Source: JBOZRQ01 sp050789255 (GTDB taxonomy: Bacteria; Bacillota; Sulfobacillia; Symbiobacteriales; Symbiobacteriaceae). Taken from it: a stretch of 64,000 nucleotides of DNA. Positions within the stretch are counted from its first letter, which is position 1. Each line of letters opens with the position of its first letter. The stretch covers positions 1 through 64,000 of the forward strand of contig JBOZRQ010000010.1 of assembly GCA_050789255.1 (NCBI GenBank), read 5' to 3'. The translations under genes were made by a program, and so were the position numbers. The notes below the pieces were generated by a model. The model did no database searches, was not told the DNA's origin, and worked only from the letters and a program-made list of their open reading frames with translations. Positions 18,524 to 27,063 of the stretch are shown one piece after another.

Positions 18524-19384
18524 CTACTTGTTCTTCAGTGGCATGATCCGACGGGAGGTGAGCCAGAGCAGCCACCCCGAGATCCCCGTGGCGATCAGGC
18601 AGTACTTCCACCAGATCGCCATCTGGAGTTCGGGCGAGGGCAGCACCTTGCGGAACAGCGAGGTGATCTCGCCGATCGGGCCGCCGGCGGCAGCGCCGAG
18701 GGCAACAATCGGGTTGGTGTAGGCGAAGATCACTGCCCAGTCGGGCGGGACGTCGGTCGGCGTCCGGCCCCGGTAGAAGACCTCCATGAACATAATGCCC
18801 ATAACCATCACAAAAGCCATCCAGCCGAAGGTGGTGCCGTAGGAGGCGACCACCGCCGCCTGGGTCCGCTTGAAGACGGCGCTGAAATACATCCCGATCG
18901 ATCCCAGCAGGATCACCGTCGCCACATAGACGATGGCGGTGAGGGCCAGGCGGCCCAGCGAGACGCCGCCGAACAGGAACAGGATGCCGTAGACCGGCAG
19001 GCTGGCGAGCATCAGAAGCAGGGTGAAGCCCAGCGCCGCCCCCAGCTTGCCTACCACCACTTGCAGGGGCGACAGCCGGGTGATCAGCAGCAGGTCGAGG
19101 GTCTGCCGCTCGCGCTCGCCCGAGATGGCGCCGGCGGTGAGGCCAGGCGCCGAGAAGACCAGCAGGGCGCCCTGCGCAAAGGCCAGCACACCGTAGAGGA
19201 TGCCGCCAATGGTCGGGGAGAAGCCCCCCTGCTCGACACTGACAACCACATACAGGAAAAAGAGCACGATCGCCCCGAGGAGGCCGACGTACAGGCTGAT
19301 GAGCGCCGGCGCCCGCCAGCCCCGCATCCGCACCCGCGCCTCGCGGGCCATGACCGGGTTCCAGAGCCAGGCTGCCAGCTTCAT
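18524..19384 (-). CDS. ABC-2 type exporter permease
   Basis: The 286-residue protein has six hydrophobic segments, a cytoplasmic N-terminus with NPVMAREARVRMRG, and the loop SGERERQTLDLLLITRLSP. That loop is the hallmark of ABC-2 permeases, coupling them to the ATPase. The ATG start overlaps the upstream ATPase stop (ATGA) and has GGAGG just before it. It forms the first transporter of the cluster together with 19381-20304. Confidence 0.9.
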   Translation of the reverse strand: MKLAAWLWNPVMAREARVRMRGWRAPALISLYVGLLGAIVLFFLYVVVSVEQGGFSPTIGGILYGVLAFAQGALLVFSAPGLTAGAISGERERQTLDLLLITRLSPLQVVVGKLGAALGFTLLLMLASLPVYGILFLFGGVSLGRLALTAIVYVATVILLGSIGMYFSAVFKRTQAAVVASYGTTFGWMAFVMVMGIMFMEVFYRGRTPTDVPPDWAVIFAYTNPIVALGAAAGGPIGEITSLFRKVLPSPELQMAIWWKYCLIATGISGWLLWLTSRRIMPLKNK

Positions 19385-20304
19385 TCCTCCGCACCTCCGG
19401 TGATCGACATGAAGACATCCTCCAGGCGGTTCTTCGACTCGGCGAAGTGGATCACGCTGATGCCGTGGCTGATCAGCCCGGCTAGCAGCTTCGCCACCGC
19501 CTCGTCATCGCCGTTCACCACGGCACGGAAAGATCCGTTGTCAGGTCTGACGTCGGTAACGCCCGGCAGGTTTCGCGCAACTTCGGCAGCGGTGACGGCA
19601 TCGCCCATCACGCGCACCTCCATCAGGCGGGCGCCGGCCTCCCGAAGCACCTCGTCGACCGGCCCGGAGACCACCAGGCGCCCGTCGTTGACAATGCCGA
19701 TATGCGTACACATCTCGGAGAGTTCGGCCAGGATGTGCGAGGAGATCAGGATGGTCTTGCCCATCCGGTGCAGCTCCTTGAGCAGGTCCCGCATCTCGAT
19801 CCGGGCCCGGGGATCCAGGCCCGAGGCGGGTTCATCCAGCAGCAAAACATCGGGGTCATGGACGAGCGAACGGGCCAGGCAGAGCCGCTGCTTCATGCCG
19901 CGGGAGAGCCCGTCGACGTAGGCATCCTTCTTGTGTGAGAGGTTGACCAGCTCCAGCAGATCCCCGATCAGCCGGTCACGGCCGGCCTTGGGCACCTCGT
20001 AGCACTCGGCATAGAACTCCATATACTCCTGGACCTTCAGGTCGTCATAGACGCCGAAAAAGTCCGGCATGTAGCCCATGTGACGCCTGGCCTTGGCCGG
20101 GTCGTTGGTCACCTCGACATCGCCGACCCAAGCACGGCCGGCAGTGGGCTTAAGCAGCGTCGCCACCATCTTCATGGTGGTCGTCTTGCCGGCGCCGTTG
20201 GGGCCGACAAAGCCGTAGATGGCGCCCGGCTCCAGCTGGAAGCTCATCTCCTTGACCGCCAGGAAATCTCCGTACCGTTTCTGCAGCCCTTCCACCTTGA
20301 GCAT
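19381..20304 (-). CDS. ABC transporter ATPase (CcmA/NatA-like)
   Basis: The 307-residue ATPase has Walker A GPNGAGKTT (about 36-44), signature LSRGMKQRL, Walker B VLLLDEP with ASGLDPRA, the switch His in ISSHILAE, and a C-terminal domain of about 80 residues typical of exporter ATPases of the CcmA family. It overlaps its permease gene by 4 bases, and its ATG overlaps the upstream stop codon by one base, so the module is one operon. Confidence 0.95.
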   Translation of the reverse strand: MLKVEGLQKRYGDFLAVKEMSFQLEPGAIYGFVGPNGAGKTTTMKMVATLLKPTAGRAWVGDVEVTNDPAKARRHMGYMPDFFGVYDDLKVQEYMEFYAECYEVPKAGRDRLIGDLLELVNLSHKKDAYVDGLSRGMKQRLCLARSLVHDPDVLLLDEPASGLDPRARIEMRDLLKELHRMGKTILISSHILAELSEMCTHIGIVNDGRLVVSGPVDEVLREAGARLMEVRVMGDAVTAAEVARNLPGVTDVRPDNGSFRAVVNGDDEAVAKLLAGLISHGISVIHFAESKNRLEDVFMSITGGAEE

Positions 20305-22589
20305 TAGCGCCCCACCCCCTTCACCGAGACCGTGGGCGGCATCATGCCGAAGTGCGCCCGGGCCTCCAACCTCAGCTCCATCAGTCCATCCCTGGCGATG
20401 AAGTCCTGCCAGCCCTGCAACGACTGCATGTTGGTCCCCTCCAGCGCCACCCAGGCGCCGGTCTTGCGGTTCAGCACCGACAATGTCGCGACATCCTTCA
20501 GAGCCGGACCTTCGGTGTTAACGTGCAGGTAGACCTCGGCGACCTTCGCCGGGTCGAGGGGCGGGAGCTGCAGGCTGAAGGAGTAGGTTGCCGGCTGCAT
20601 CTGATACCCGAACGGAGACCGCGCCACCGGACCGCTGGTGGCCACCGCCGTGAACAGCCCGGGCGGGATGTCGCCCGCGGAGGCGTCAAACGGAATCGGC
20701 AACTCACCCCAGACCAGGTTCCCGCCTTGATGCATCCGCCCAAGCTCGGGCAGGGCGACCTGGCCCACCGGGGCGTCCGTCCAACCGCCCACCACGACTG
20801 TACCCGGCGCCGCCTGGTACTGGCCGTACCGGAAGGTAGAGCTCCAGATCTGCTCCCGGCGCATCACATCCTCGCTCCAGGGGCCTTCCTGAACGAAAGC
20901 CATGCCAACGCGCATCTTGGGGTTCATGGGATCGCCAGCAGAAAAAGGCAGCTCAAACGGCTTGGACTTTTCGCCGGGACCCAGGTCCCCGAGCATCGCC
21001 TGCTGCATGCCCAGCACGATGCGAGCCTCCTTGAGGGGCTGCCCCAGCTTGTTGACCACAGAGCCGGTCAGGGTGCCATTTGCATAGGTGACGTTCACCA
21101 GCTCAAAGCCGGCGGTTGCCACGTCCTGCTCCATGCTGAAGCCTTTCATGGTGTAGTTGTTGAAGCCAAACAGTTCAACGGTGGTCTTGTCGCCGGCCCG
21201 GACCCGGCCCGTGGGCCCCGAATCGGGCGCGCCGCCGTACGTAATCGGCTTGACCAGGTGGGCGTTCTCCAACGATACGCTCAAGTCGTTCTGCGACGGG
21301 GCGTAGAGGCCGACGTAGCTCTTCATGGTGGCCGCCCCGGTGCCGGGCGCCAGTTCCGTCACGGTGATCAGATGGCTCAGAAGCGGGGTGCGGCGGCCGA
21401 TGCTCAGGCCGTACACGGCGCCGACGAAGAGCACAGAGATGAGGGGCACCGAGACCCAGCCCCACTCCCGCCGGTCCAGCCGCTTGAGCAGCAAATAGTT
21501 CGCGGGGCCGACCAGCAGCAGGTAGCCAATCAGCAGCAGGGCCACGGTCGAGAGTGCGGGCAGGCCGAGGCCCGGAATCCGCTGGAGGGCGCCCGCCATC
21601 ATCATGTCGGAGTCGCCGAAGTCCATAGGAATGGCCTTGCCTGTGGCGAGGTAGCGCACGTACAGGTCGCCCTGCCCCGCCCAGGTGGCCAGGGGGTCCA
21701 GACCGGGGTCGCCGGCCAGGTAGACGACCTTGCCCGCTCCGACCCGCGTCTGGGAGAGCAGGACCGTGTCGCCGCTGGTGATCAGGGCCTGACCGCTCAG
21801 CAGCCGCCCCTGGCTGACCGGGCCGCTCCCCTGCAGGGGCTTGCCGATGAGGGCGCCCAGCGGCGCCATGTCGACGTTGCCCACCGAGGTGACCTCTACC
21901 GGGACCAGCGACTTGGGCAGGCCGGCAAAGGTGCGCCGCCACTCCGGGCCGCCGGTGAGCAGCAGGGTGCCGCCCTTGCCAACCCAGGCCTCCAGGGCCT
22001 GCGCCTGCTCCTTGCTCAGCGTGCCGCTGTCAAACCGGGAGATCGCCAGAATATCGTAATGCTCCATGAGGGCAGCCCGGGCGGGCAAGGTGTCGGCGTC
22101 CAGCCTCACCACATGGGTCGTGGCGGCCTGCCCAACCTTGCTCAAGGCGGGAATGCCCAGCTCATCGCCCGAGAGAACACCGATCAGGGAGGCGTCGCCG
22201 GGGAGGAGGGTCAGGGTGATGGTCTCCTCCTGCACCAGGGCGCCGCCCGAGCGCAGGGAGACCTGCACCCGGTTCCAGTTCTGTACCGGCACATCCACGG
22301 GGACCTTCTTCTTAGCCCCGGCGGGCAGGCTGACGGGAATTACATACTCCGGGAAGCGCTCCCAGCCGCCGCCGGCCCCTTCGGGCAGGATGGTCTTGAC
22401 CGTCAGCTCGCCCGAGAGTTCGGCGCCCTGGTTGGACAGCTCGACGACCACGGTGGTCCAGCTGTTGGGCTTCACCCGGCCCTCGTTCGCCGCCCGGGTC
22501 GTCATGGTGACGTTCGGGGCGGCCCACGCCGGCAGTGCCGCTGCAACCACAAACAGCAGCGCCAGGGCGAGGATGCGGATTCGTTTCAC
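20304..22589 (-). CDS. Exported membrane-anchored protein of the MoxR/ABC cluster (copy 1)
   Basis: This 761-residue protein begins with a signal peptide (about 1-24, ending LPAWAAP). The N-terminal Ig-like domain contains LSNQGAELSGEL, near-identical to the paralogue at 16153. The amidotransferase-like region has AWVGKGGTLLLTGG. Two central membrane helices (about 345-400, with YLLLVGPANYLLLKRLDR) and a beta-rich C-terminal half follow. The start is GTG 22589, 6 bases after GGAGGT; an ATG at 22595 directly abuts that site. It is the first gene of the long leftward operon. Confidence 0.78.
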   Translation of the reverse strand: MKRIRILALALLFVVAAALPAWAAPNVTMTTRAANEGRVKPNSWTTVVVELSNQGAELSGELTVKTILPEGAGGGWERFPEYVIPVSLPAGAKKKVPVDVPVQNWNRVQVSLRSGGALVQEETITLTLLPGDASLIGVLSGDELGIPALSKVGQAATTHVVRLDADTLPARAALMEHYDILAISRFDSGTLSKEQAQALEAWVGKGGTLLLTGGPEWRRTFAGLPKSLVPVEVTSVGNVDMAPLGALIGKPLQGSGPVSQGRLLSGQALITSGDTVLLSQTRVGAGKVVYLAGDPGLDPLATWAGQGDLYVRYLATGKAIPMDFGDSDMMMAGALQRIPGLGLPALSTVALLLIGYLLLVGPANYLLLKRLDRREWGWVSVPLISVLFVGAVYGLSIGRRTPLLSHLITVTELAPGTGAATMKSYVGLYAPSQNDLSVSLENAHLVKPITYGGAPDSGPTGRVRAGDKTTVELFGFNNYTMKGFSMEQDVATAGFELVNVTYANGTLTGSVVNKLGQPLKEARIVLGMQQAMLGDLGPGEKSKPFELPFSAGDPMNPKMRVGMAFVQEGPWSEDVMRREQIWSSTFRYGQYQAAPGTVVVGGWTDAPVGQVALPELGRMHQGGNLVWGELPIPFDASAGDIPPGLFTAVATSGPVARSPFGYQMQPATYSFSLQLPPLDPAKVAEVYLHVNTEGPALKDVATLSVLNRKTGAWVALEGTNMQSLQGWQDFIARDGLMELRLEARAHFGMMPPTVSVKGVGR

Positions 22590-22630
22590 TAGCATACCTC
22601 CATCGTTCCTTGTAGTTACAAAAGCGCTAA

Positions 22631-22675
22631 AAAACCCGCTCAGTGTATAGACGACGCTACACCACTGCGGGTTTT
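22631..22675 (-). terminator. Terminator of the 64-residue membrane protein gene
   Basis: The arms AAAACCCGC (22631-22639) and GCGGGTTTT (22667-22675) enclose a second partial stem. Read leftward the hairpin ends in a run of six T residues, so it stops transcription coming from 22700 before the MoxR/ABC operon. Confidence 0.75.
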
Positions 22676-22699
22676 ATCGAAGTTTGTCGTTAACACGAT

Positions 22700-22894
22700 T
22701 TACCGGGCGATACTGCGGACCAGTCGGGCCGGCAGAGCAAAGATCTCCCAGATCAGCTGCAGAACGCCCTCCACGGCGAAGCCCAGGATCCTGAAGGGCA
22801 GCAGGATCAGCCACACGATCGGATAAAGGAACAGCGCCGCCAGCGCCAGCGGCCAGCAGAAGATCGCCAGCAGGATCCACAAAATCACAGTCAT
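22700..22894 (-). CDS. Small membrane protein, unknown
   Basis: The 64-residue product is almost entirely hydrophobic, with two membrane helices (about 3-25 and 26-50) separated by Pro residues and an Arg-containing C-terminus (RLVRSIAR). The ATG has GGGAGGT 9 bases upstream and a terminator follows, so it is a self-standing gene. I do not recognise the family. Confidence 0.6.
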   Translation of the reverse strand: MTVILWILLAIFCWPLALAALFLYPIVWLILLPFRILGFAVEGVLQLIWEIFALPARLVRSIAR

Positions 22895-22959
22895 CAGCGG
22901 TCCACCTCCCTGTCACTTCCATGACATTCGGTTGGACGCAAAAAGTTCGCCCGACCCCT

Positions 22960-23932
22960 TCAACGAATCCCACATCGCCGCCGATAATTCTTGCTCGCAG
23001 CTTCCAGGTAGTCGACCAGGGGCTCGTGGCCCGCCAGGTCCCGCAGGGGAAGCAGGGAGCCAATCTTCGCCTTCATTCCCTCAAGGGAGAGGTCCTGTGC
23101 GAAGACCCACCGCAGTTCGATCCCTTTGGTGCCGCAGATGCCGACCTTCATATAGTCACGGGCCTGCTGTCGCCACGCCTTCTCCTGCGACTGGAACAGC
23201 TCGGTCGGTCCGTTGTGCTGCGGACCTTGAAACTCGAATGCCACACGGGGCGGGTAGTACCGGTCGAACTCCAGCTTCTCATCCGTGTATGGGTTCACAG
23301 CCAGGGCAAGCGGTGCGTCGTCTTCATACAGGTCGCTCTCCACAAGTAAGGAGAGCCACTCGCGCATAATTGCCTGGCCCTCCCACTCTGCCTCGTTTAT
23401 GTTGGTGCGAGCCGTCTCCACCTCTAGCTCGCGACTGGCCTCTGCGGGGTTTAGAAGCGTGAAGGATACGGGCGCCTGCTTATTGCTCTGGGACACCTCA
23501 ACCCACTTGTTTTGATGCAGTTCCTGCAAGGTCCGCCGTACCGTGAACGGGGTCATGGTCGTAAGCTCAGCGAGCTCTGCCACCCGGGTGAGCCCTTTGT
23601 GGCCCTGGAAACCTGGAGTCAGTTGCAGAAAACCGTACATGAGCCGGGTGCTGGGCTCGAACCGGGTGTCCAGCAGGAGGTCCGGCGGCATGTCAACTAC
23701 CGCCGGGTCCGCAAAGGTCGTGCTGGCAAGCTGGGTCAAGACCTTTCGCACTGTAGGCCGGGAAAGCGGAAAGCCCTGAGCAGTCGGCTAACTGTGTTAC
23801 CGAACTCCCGGGCTTCAGATTTGTCACCATCCACAGCAGTTTGGCCTGCAGCGTCAGACCCGGCGCAGTGAATACCGACCGAGGAACCATTACCATCCCC
23901 TCGCCCCCTCGCTGATTAGGTTCGTCACTCAT
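22960..23932 (-). pseudogene. HTH plus restriction-endonuclease-like protein, frameshifted by a 7-bp duplication
   Basis: Two leftward frames together encode one protein of about 321 residues. The first (from ATG 23932, or ATG 23896) gives VPRSVFTAPGLTLQAKLLW and the start of a helix-turn-helix. The second (to 22960) continues with RPTVRKVLTQLAS and the rest. The frames are separated by a tandem repeat of GGAAAGC (23761-23774). Removing one copy restores the HTH as SVTQLADCSGLSRPTVRKVL. The N-terminal part resembles HTH_36 domains of replication-type proteins. The C-terminal part has FDRYYP, AFEFQGPQH and RDYMKVG, a pattern like PD-(D/E)XK nuclease folds. It is either inactive or phase-variable. 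Confidence 0.7.
23761..23774. repeat. 7-bp tandem duplication causing a frameshift
   Basis: GGAAAGC occurs twice in direct succession (23761-23767 and 23768-23774). It lies exactly at the point where the HTH gene changes frame, so one extra copy explains the break. Confidence 0.9.
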
Positions 23933-23947
23933 TCACCCATTTCCTGG

Positions 23948-24162
23948 GAATAGTAAATGGATTGCCAGCCTATTTCCAACCTGAGTGGAAAACCAGTACA
24001 TATCGTGCGAGTGATAGCCCCAATAAATACCCGGCGAGGGTATATTTTCCAATTCACCCCGCCAAAACCCTGGTTTTGCCCCGTCCACAAGGGATTTCCG
24101 GCTGGCATATGTAATGGTTTTCCACGCACAGCCCTACAGGGGTGGAAAACGGTTTACTATTC
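23948..24162. repeat. 215-bp inverted-repeat region with GTGGAAAAC motifs
   Basis: Outer arms GAATAGTAAA (23948-23957) and TTTACTATTC (24153-24162) are perfect inverted repeats. Inner arms TGCCAGCC (23963-23970) and GGCTGGCA (24100-24107) nest inside. GTGGAAAAC occurs at 23985, in reverse at 24117-24125 and again at 24142. Smaller palindromes (ATACCC/GGGTAT near 24029-24042; CAAAACC/GGTTTTG near 24063-24078) fill the centre. It separates the broken HTH gene from the divergent HIT gene. It may be an operator/iteron array or a miniature inverted-repeat element. Confidence 0.7.
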
Positions 24163-24229
24163 ACCCTCTCTACCGGCCCCAGCGCGCCAAAAGCGGTGGG
24201 TGCCCCCCACCCCGGACAGGAGGGATACC

Positions 24230-24685
24230 TTGTCCTGCGAGTTCTGCACCATCTCACCCGAAGAGGAACGCCTGCGAATCGCCGAGACCACCCACTGGAA
24301 GGTCTACCTGGCCGTACAGCAGGGCTACCTGGGACAGTGCATCTTGGTCCTGAACAGACACTGTGGCGACCTCGCCGACCTGACCGATGAAGAGTGGCTC
24401 GACTTCTCCCGCCTGGTCAAACGCCTGGAGGTGACTGTACGCTCGGTCTTTGAGGCCACCATGTTCAACTGGGCCTGCCTCATGAACAATGCCTACAAGT
24501 CCGCCCCGCCCAACCCGCACGTCCACTGGCACATGCGGCCCAGGTACGACCACCCGGTCGACTTCGACGGCATCCAGTTCCAAGACGGGGAGTTCGCCCA
24601 CCACTACGACAACCGCAAGTCCCCGGTCGTGCCGGCCCCCACCCTGCAAGCCCTGGCCGCCGCTCTCAGAGAACACCTTCGTTAA
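24230..24685 (+). CDS. HIT-family protein (histidine triad nucleotide hydrolase/transferase)
   Basis: The 151-residue protein carries the histidine triad as HVHWHMRPRY (about 107-116), the catalytic H-x-H-x-H segment for nucleotide phosphoramidate or dinucleotide hydrolysis. An N-terminal CEFC pair (about 3-6) resembles the zinc-linked cysteines of some HIT proteins. The start is probably TTG 24230, five bases after AGGAGGGA. It is followed after 24 bases by a membrane protease gene. The physiological substrate cannot be read from sequence. Confidence 0.85.
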   Translation: MSCEFCTISPEEERLRIAETTHWKVYLAVQQGYLGQCILVLNRHCGDLADLTDEEWLDFSRLVKRLEVTVRSVFEATMFNWACLMNNAYKSAPPNPHVHWHMRPRYDHPVDFDGIQFQDGEFAHHYDNRKSPVVPAPTLQALAAALREHLR

Positions 24686-24709
24686 ATTGCCGAAAAGAGG
24701 AGGCGCTCC

Positions 24710-25309
24710 ATGCTGCTCACCGGACGCAAACTCGGCCTGCTCGCCCTACTGATAGCGGCACTGCTCGGCTGGCTGATCCTCACCAGTCGCATCCCCGTCG
24801 ATGCCACCGTCAAGCGCTACATACAGAACACCAGTTTCTACGCCATCTTTCTGGTCTACTACGTGCTGAACGAGAAGCCCCTCGGGGCCTATGGCTTGCA
24901 GATGGGCGCCTGGAAGGAGCGGATCGGGTGGTACGCCGCCGTAGCCATCGCCCTCCTGCTCGCCAAGCGGCTGCTAGACCGCGCAGCGCTCGGCGCGCTG
25001 GCCTGGCGGCCCGACCCCCTTGCGGACCTGGTTTTCCTTGCCTTCGTCTCCCTTGGCGAAGAGCTCTTCTTCCGGGGTCTGATCCAGAGCGAGTTCGGCT
25101 TCTGGCCCGCCACGATCTGCTTCTGGCTGCTCCACGGCTTGAAGGACGGGCAGAGTCTCGGTGAGCAAGCCCTGTGGTCTGTGTCCATCGCTGTGACCGG
25201 CGGCGTTATCGGGTGGGTGCGCCATGTCACCGACAGCGTCTACCCGGCGGGGATCCTGCACGCCGTCTTTAACATCCTCAACCACCTGTGGCAACCGCTG
25301 AGGCGCTAG
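24710..25309 (+). CDS. CPBP-family intramembrane metalloprotease
   Basis: This 199-residue membrane protein shows the family's motifs in order: E-E-x3-R as GEELFFRGL (about 113-121), F-x3-H as FWLLHGL (about 138-144) and H-x3-N as HAVFN (about 184-188). These residues bind the catalytic metal in Abi/Rce1-type proteases. About five or six membrane helices are present. Relatives act in bacteriocin self-immunity and in processing membrane substrates. It has GAGGAGG upstream and ends 4 bases inside the convergent DUF3445 gene. Confidence 0.88.
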   Translation: MLLTGRKLGLLALLIAALLGWLILTSRIPVDATVKRYIQNTSFYAIFLVYYVLNEKPLGAYGLQMGAWKERIGWYAAVAIALLLAKRLLDRAALGALAWRPDPLADLVFLAFVSLGEELFFRGLIQSEFGFWPATICFWLLHGLKDGQSLGEQALWSVSIAVTGGVIGWVRHVTDSVYPAGILHAVFNILNHLWQPLRR

Positions 25310-26394
25310 GACTCGAGCGACTCAAGCCAGGCCACCAGCCCATCCCGGGCGCCGACCAACCCCTTGTACCCGAGCTCCTCCTCATTCATCCCGCGCAGGG
25401 CCGAAGCCAGGCGCTCCCGGCGCCAGGGGTCCGCAGCGGTCTCAGCCAGGGGCTCGACCCAGTACCGGATGGTAAAGAGCGCCCGGTTCAGCCCTGGAAA
25501 GCCCCGTGTGGTCTGCCGCTCCACTCGGAACCAGGCCTGGTGGGCCAACTCCGAAGGACTCCCGCCGGCTACCCACGGCGCCGACCGGTGCAACCGGGGA
25601 TTGTGGCAAAGCTCGGCGTCCCGGTGAATTCCCCAGACATAGCGCACGAAGGGCCCGGCATGAATCATCGCCCGGATGATCTGCCCCTGGCTGGCAATCA
25701 GTGCCCCGCTCCCCGCCACCGGCTCGTGGACCACGCCGAACGAGCGCCCGATCTTCTCGGCCGGCGCCCAGCCTGAGGGCAGGCACACGTGCAGCCACTC
25801 CAGCACGTCGCCGGACTCCCCCTCCGGTCCCCGCACAACGGCCAGGTCCTCCTGCACGGACAGGCCCAGGGCCTCGGCGACCAGGGCCACGCCCTGAAAC
25901 CCCGCGAGGTACGCCCGAAGCGAAGCCGCCACCGGCCCCAGCGATGACCACCCAGGCCCTATCGCCACAACCTGCGACCACCCGTCCAGCCGCAATCCCA
26001 GGTGATACAGCGTCACCCCATCCTCATCCACCGAAGCAACGTGCGGATGCTCAGCCGCCAAGAGCGCAAAGGTCTCTCGCAGCGCCAAAACAAGCTCGGG
26101 GGAATCCCCAGCCCGCAAATGGCACTCCTCCGGCGCCCGCCGCAGAACCTCCAGCTTGGCTGCCAGCGTCGGCGCCAGCTGATCATCGAAACGGAAGTGC
26201 CCCTCTTCGGCCGGAAACCCCTGTCCAGCCTGGCCAAAGCGGCGCATGGCCGGGCCAACCTCATACCGGCCCGAGGCGAGCGGAAACGGAACGGCAGCAC
26301 GGGACACAGCCCTCTCCCCCTCCACGAAACTCTGCCTCGCCAGTTCTTCGCCTGCCGACGTATAACCTCCCAGCAGAAAGGACTTCCTTTTCAC
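25306..26394 (-). CDS. DUF3445 / heme-dependent oxidative N-demethylase alpha-like protein
   Basis: The 362-residue product resembles the DUF3445 family. It has the segments LPSGWAPAEKIGRSF (about 206-220), HEPVAG, FVRYVWGIHRD and, near the end, WFRVERQTTRGFPG followed by LFTIRYWVEPL, which correspond to the conserved RxERQT-like motif. Family members are alpha subunits of enzymes that demethylate amines through a heme. The partner subunits are not encoded nearby, so an amine substrate is only inferred. The GTG start at 26394 has no strong ribosome binding site and may be misplaced. Confidence 0.75.
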   Translation of the reverse strand: MKRKSFLLGGYTSAGEELARQSFVEGERAVSRAAVPFPLASGRYEVGPAMRRFGQAGQGFPAEEGHFRFDDQLAPTLAAKLEVLRRAPEECHLRAGDSPELVLALRETFALLAAEHPHVASVDEDGVTLYHLGLRLDGWSQVVAIGPGWSSLGPVAASLRAYLAGFQGVALVAEALGLSVQEDLAVVRGPEGESGDVLEWLHVCLPSGWAPAEKIGRSFGVVHEPVAGSGALIASQGQIIRAMIHAGPFVRYVWGIHRDAELCHNPRLHRSAPWVAGGSPSELAHQAWFRVERQTTRGFPGLNRALFTIRYWVEPLAETAADPWRRERLASALRGMNEEELGYKGLVGARDGLVAWLESLES

Positions 26395-26438
26395 CTATCG
26401 AATTGATGTAAATAAATTCCATTCAGGGGGAGTTCCCA

Positions 26439-27011
26439 GTGAGGGGGATGCTGAGATTCGTCCGTTTCGGCATCATGGCCACCGCCGTCGTCGCCGTGCT
26501 GACCGCCGGCCTGGGTGTAAGCCTCGCAGCCGGCGAGACCAACAGCGCCGGCGGGCTGCCCGCCCTGGCAGCCAGGGTCGCCGCACTCGAGGCAGTCATG
26601 ACCCACCTCCAACAAAACAACGACACCCTGCAGAACTCGATCGCGCAACTTCAAACAGCCCTGACCCAGGAGACCGCCCGTGCGCAAGCCGCCGAGGCTC
26701 AGCTCCGGGAGGCCCAGCGCGGCGAGCTCTGGCACGGTTACTACATGCAGAACGGCAACAAGGTAGGCTGGCTGGCCTACGTCACCAACGACGGCAGCAC
26801 CTTCCACGGCTGGATGAGCGAGTGGATCGGCAGCACGGAGCTCATCGCCGACATCTCCGGCACCTGGAGCAACGGCGGCATGCGGTTCACCAAGACCTAC
26901 CGGATGGGCGCCGAGCCGATCGAGTACACCGGTGCCATCGGCGGCAACGGCGACATCACCGGCACCTGGACCACCAGCTTCGGCTCCGACACCTGGGCCA
27001 TGAGCCGCTAA
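26439..27011 (+). CDS. Exported coiled-coil protein, unknown
   Basis: The 190-residue protein has a signal peptide (about 1-31, ending SLAAGE). A coiled coil follows (about 43-95, with heptad-like LAARVAALEAVMTHLQ), then a beta-rich Gly/Thr/Trp domain (about 95-190) rich in G-T-W repeats, such as SGTWSNGG and ITGTWTTSFG. The latter resembles short beta-barrel repeats found in exported proteins. The GTG start is supported by CAGGGGGAG 6 bases upstream. I do not recognise a named family. Confidence 0.65.
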   Translation: MRGMLRFVRFGIMATAVVAVLTAGLGVSLAAGETNSAGGLPALAARVAALEAVMTHLQQNNDTLQNSIAQLQTALTQETARAQAAEAQLREAQRGELWHGYYMQNGNKVGWLAYVTNDGSTFHGWMSEWIGSTELIADISGTWSNGGMRFTKTYRMGAEPIEYTGAIGGNGDITGTWTTSFGSDTWAMSR

Positions 27012-27017
27012 CAAAAC

Positions 27018-27055
27018 AGAGGCCGCACCCCTGCCATAGGGATGCGGCCTCTTTT
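27018..27055. terminator. Bidirectional terminator
   Basis: The stem AGAGGCCGCA/TGCGGCCTCT, extended by CCC/GGG with one bulge, ends in TTTT on the plus strand. It separates the converging exported-protein gene and metQ. Confidence 0.88.
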
Positions 27056-27063
27056 CGTTTGAC

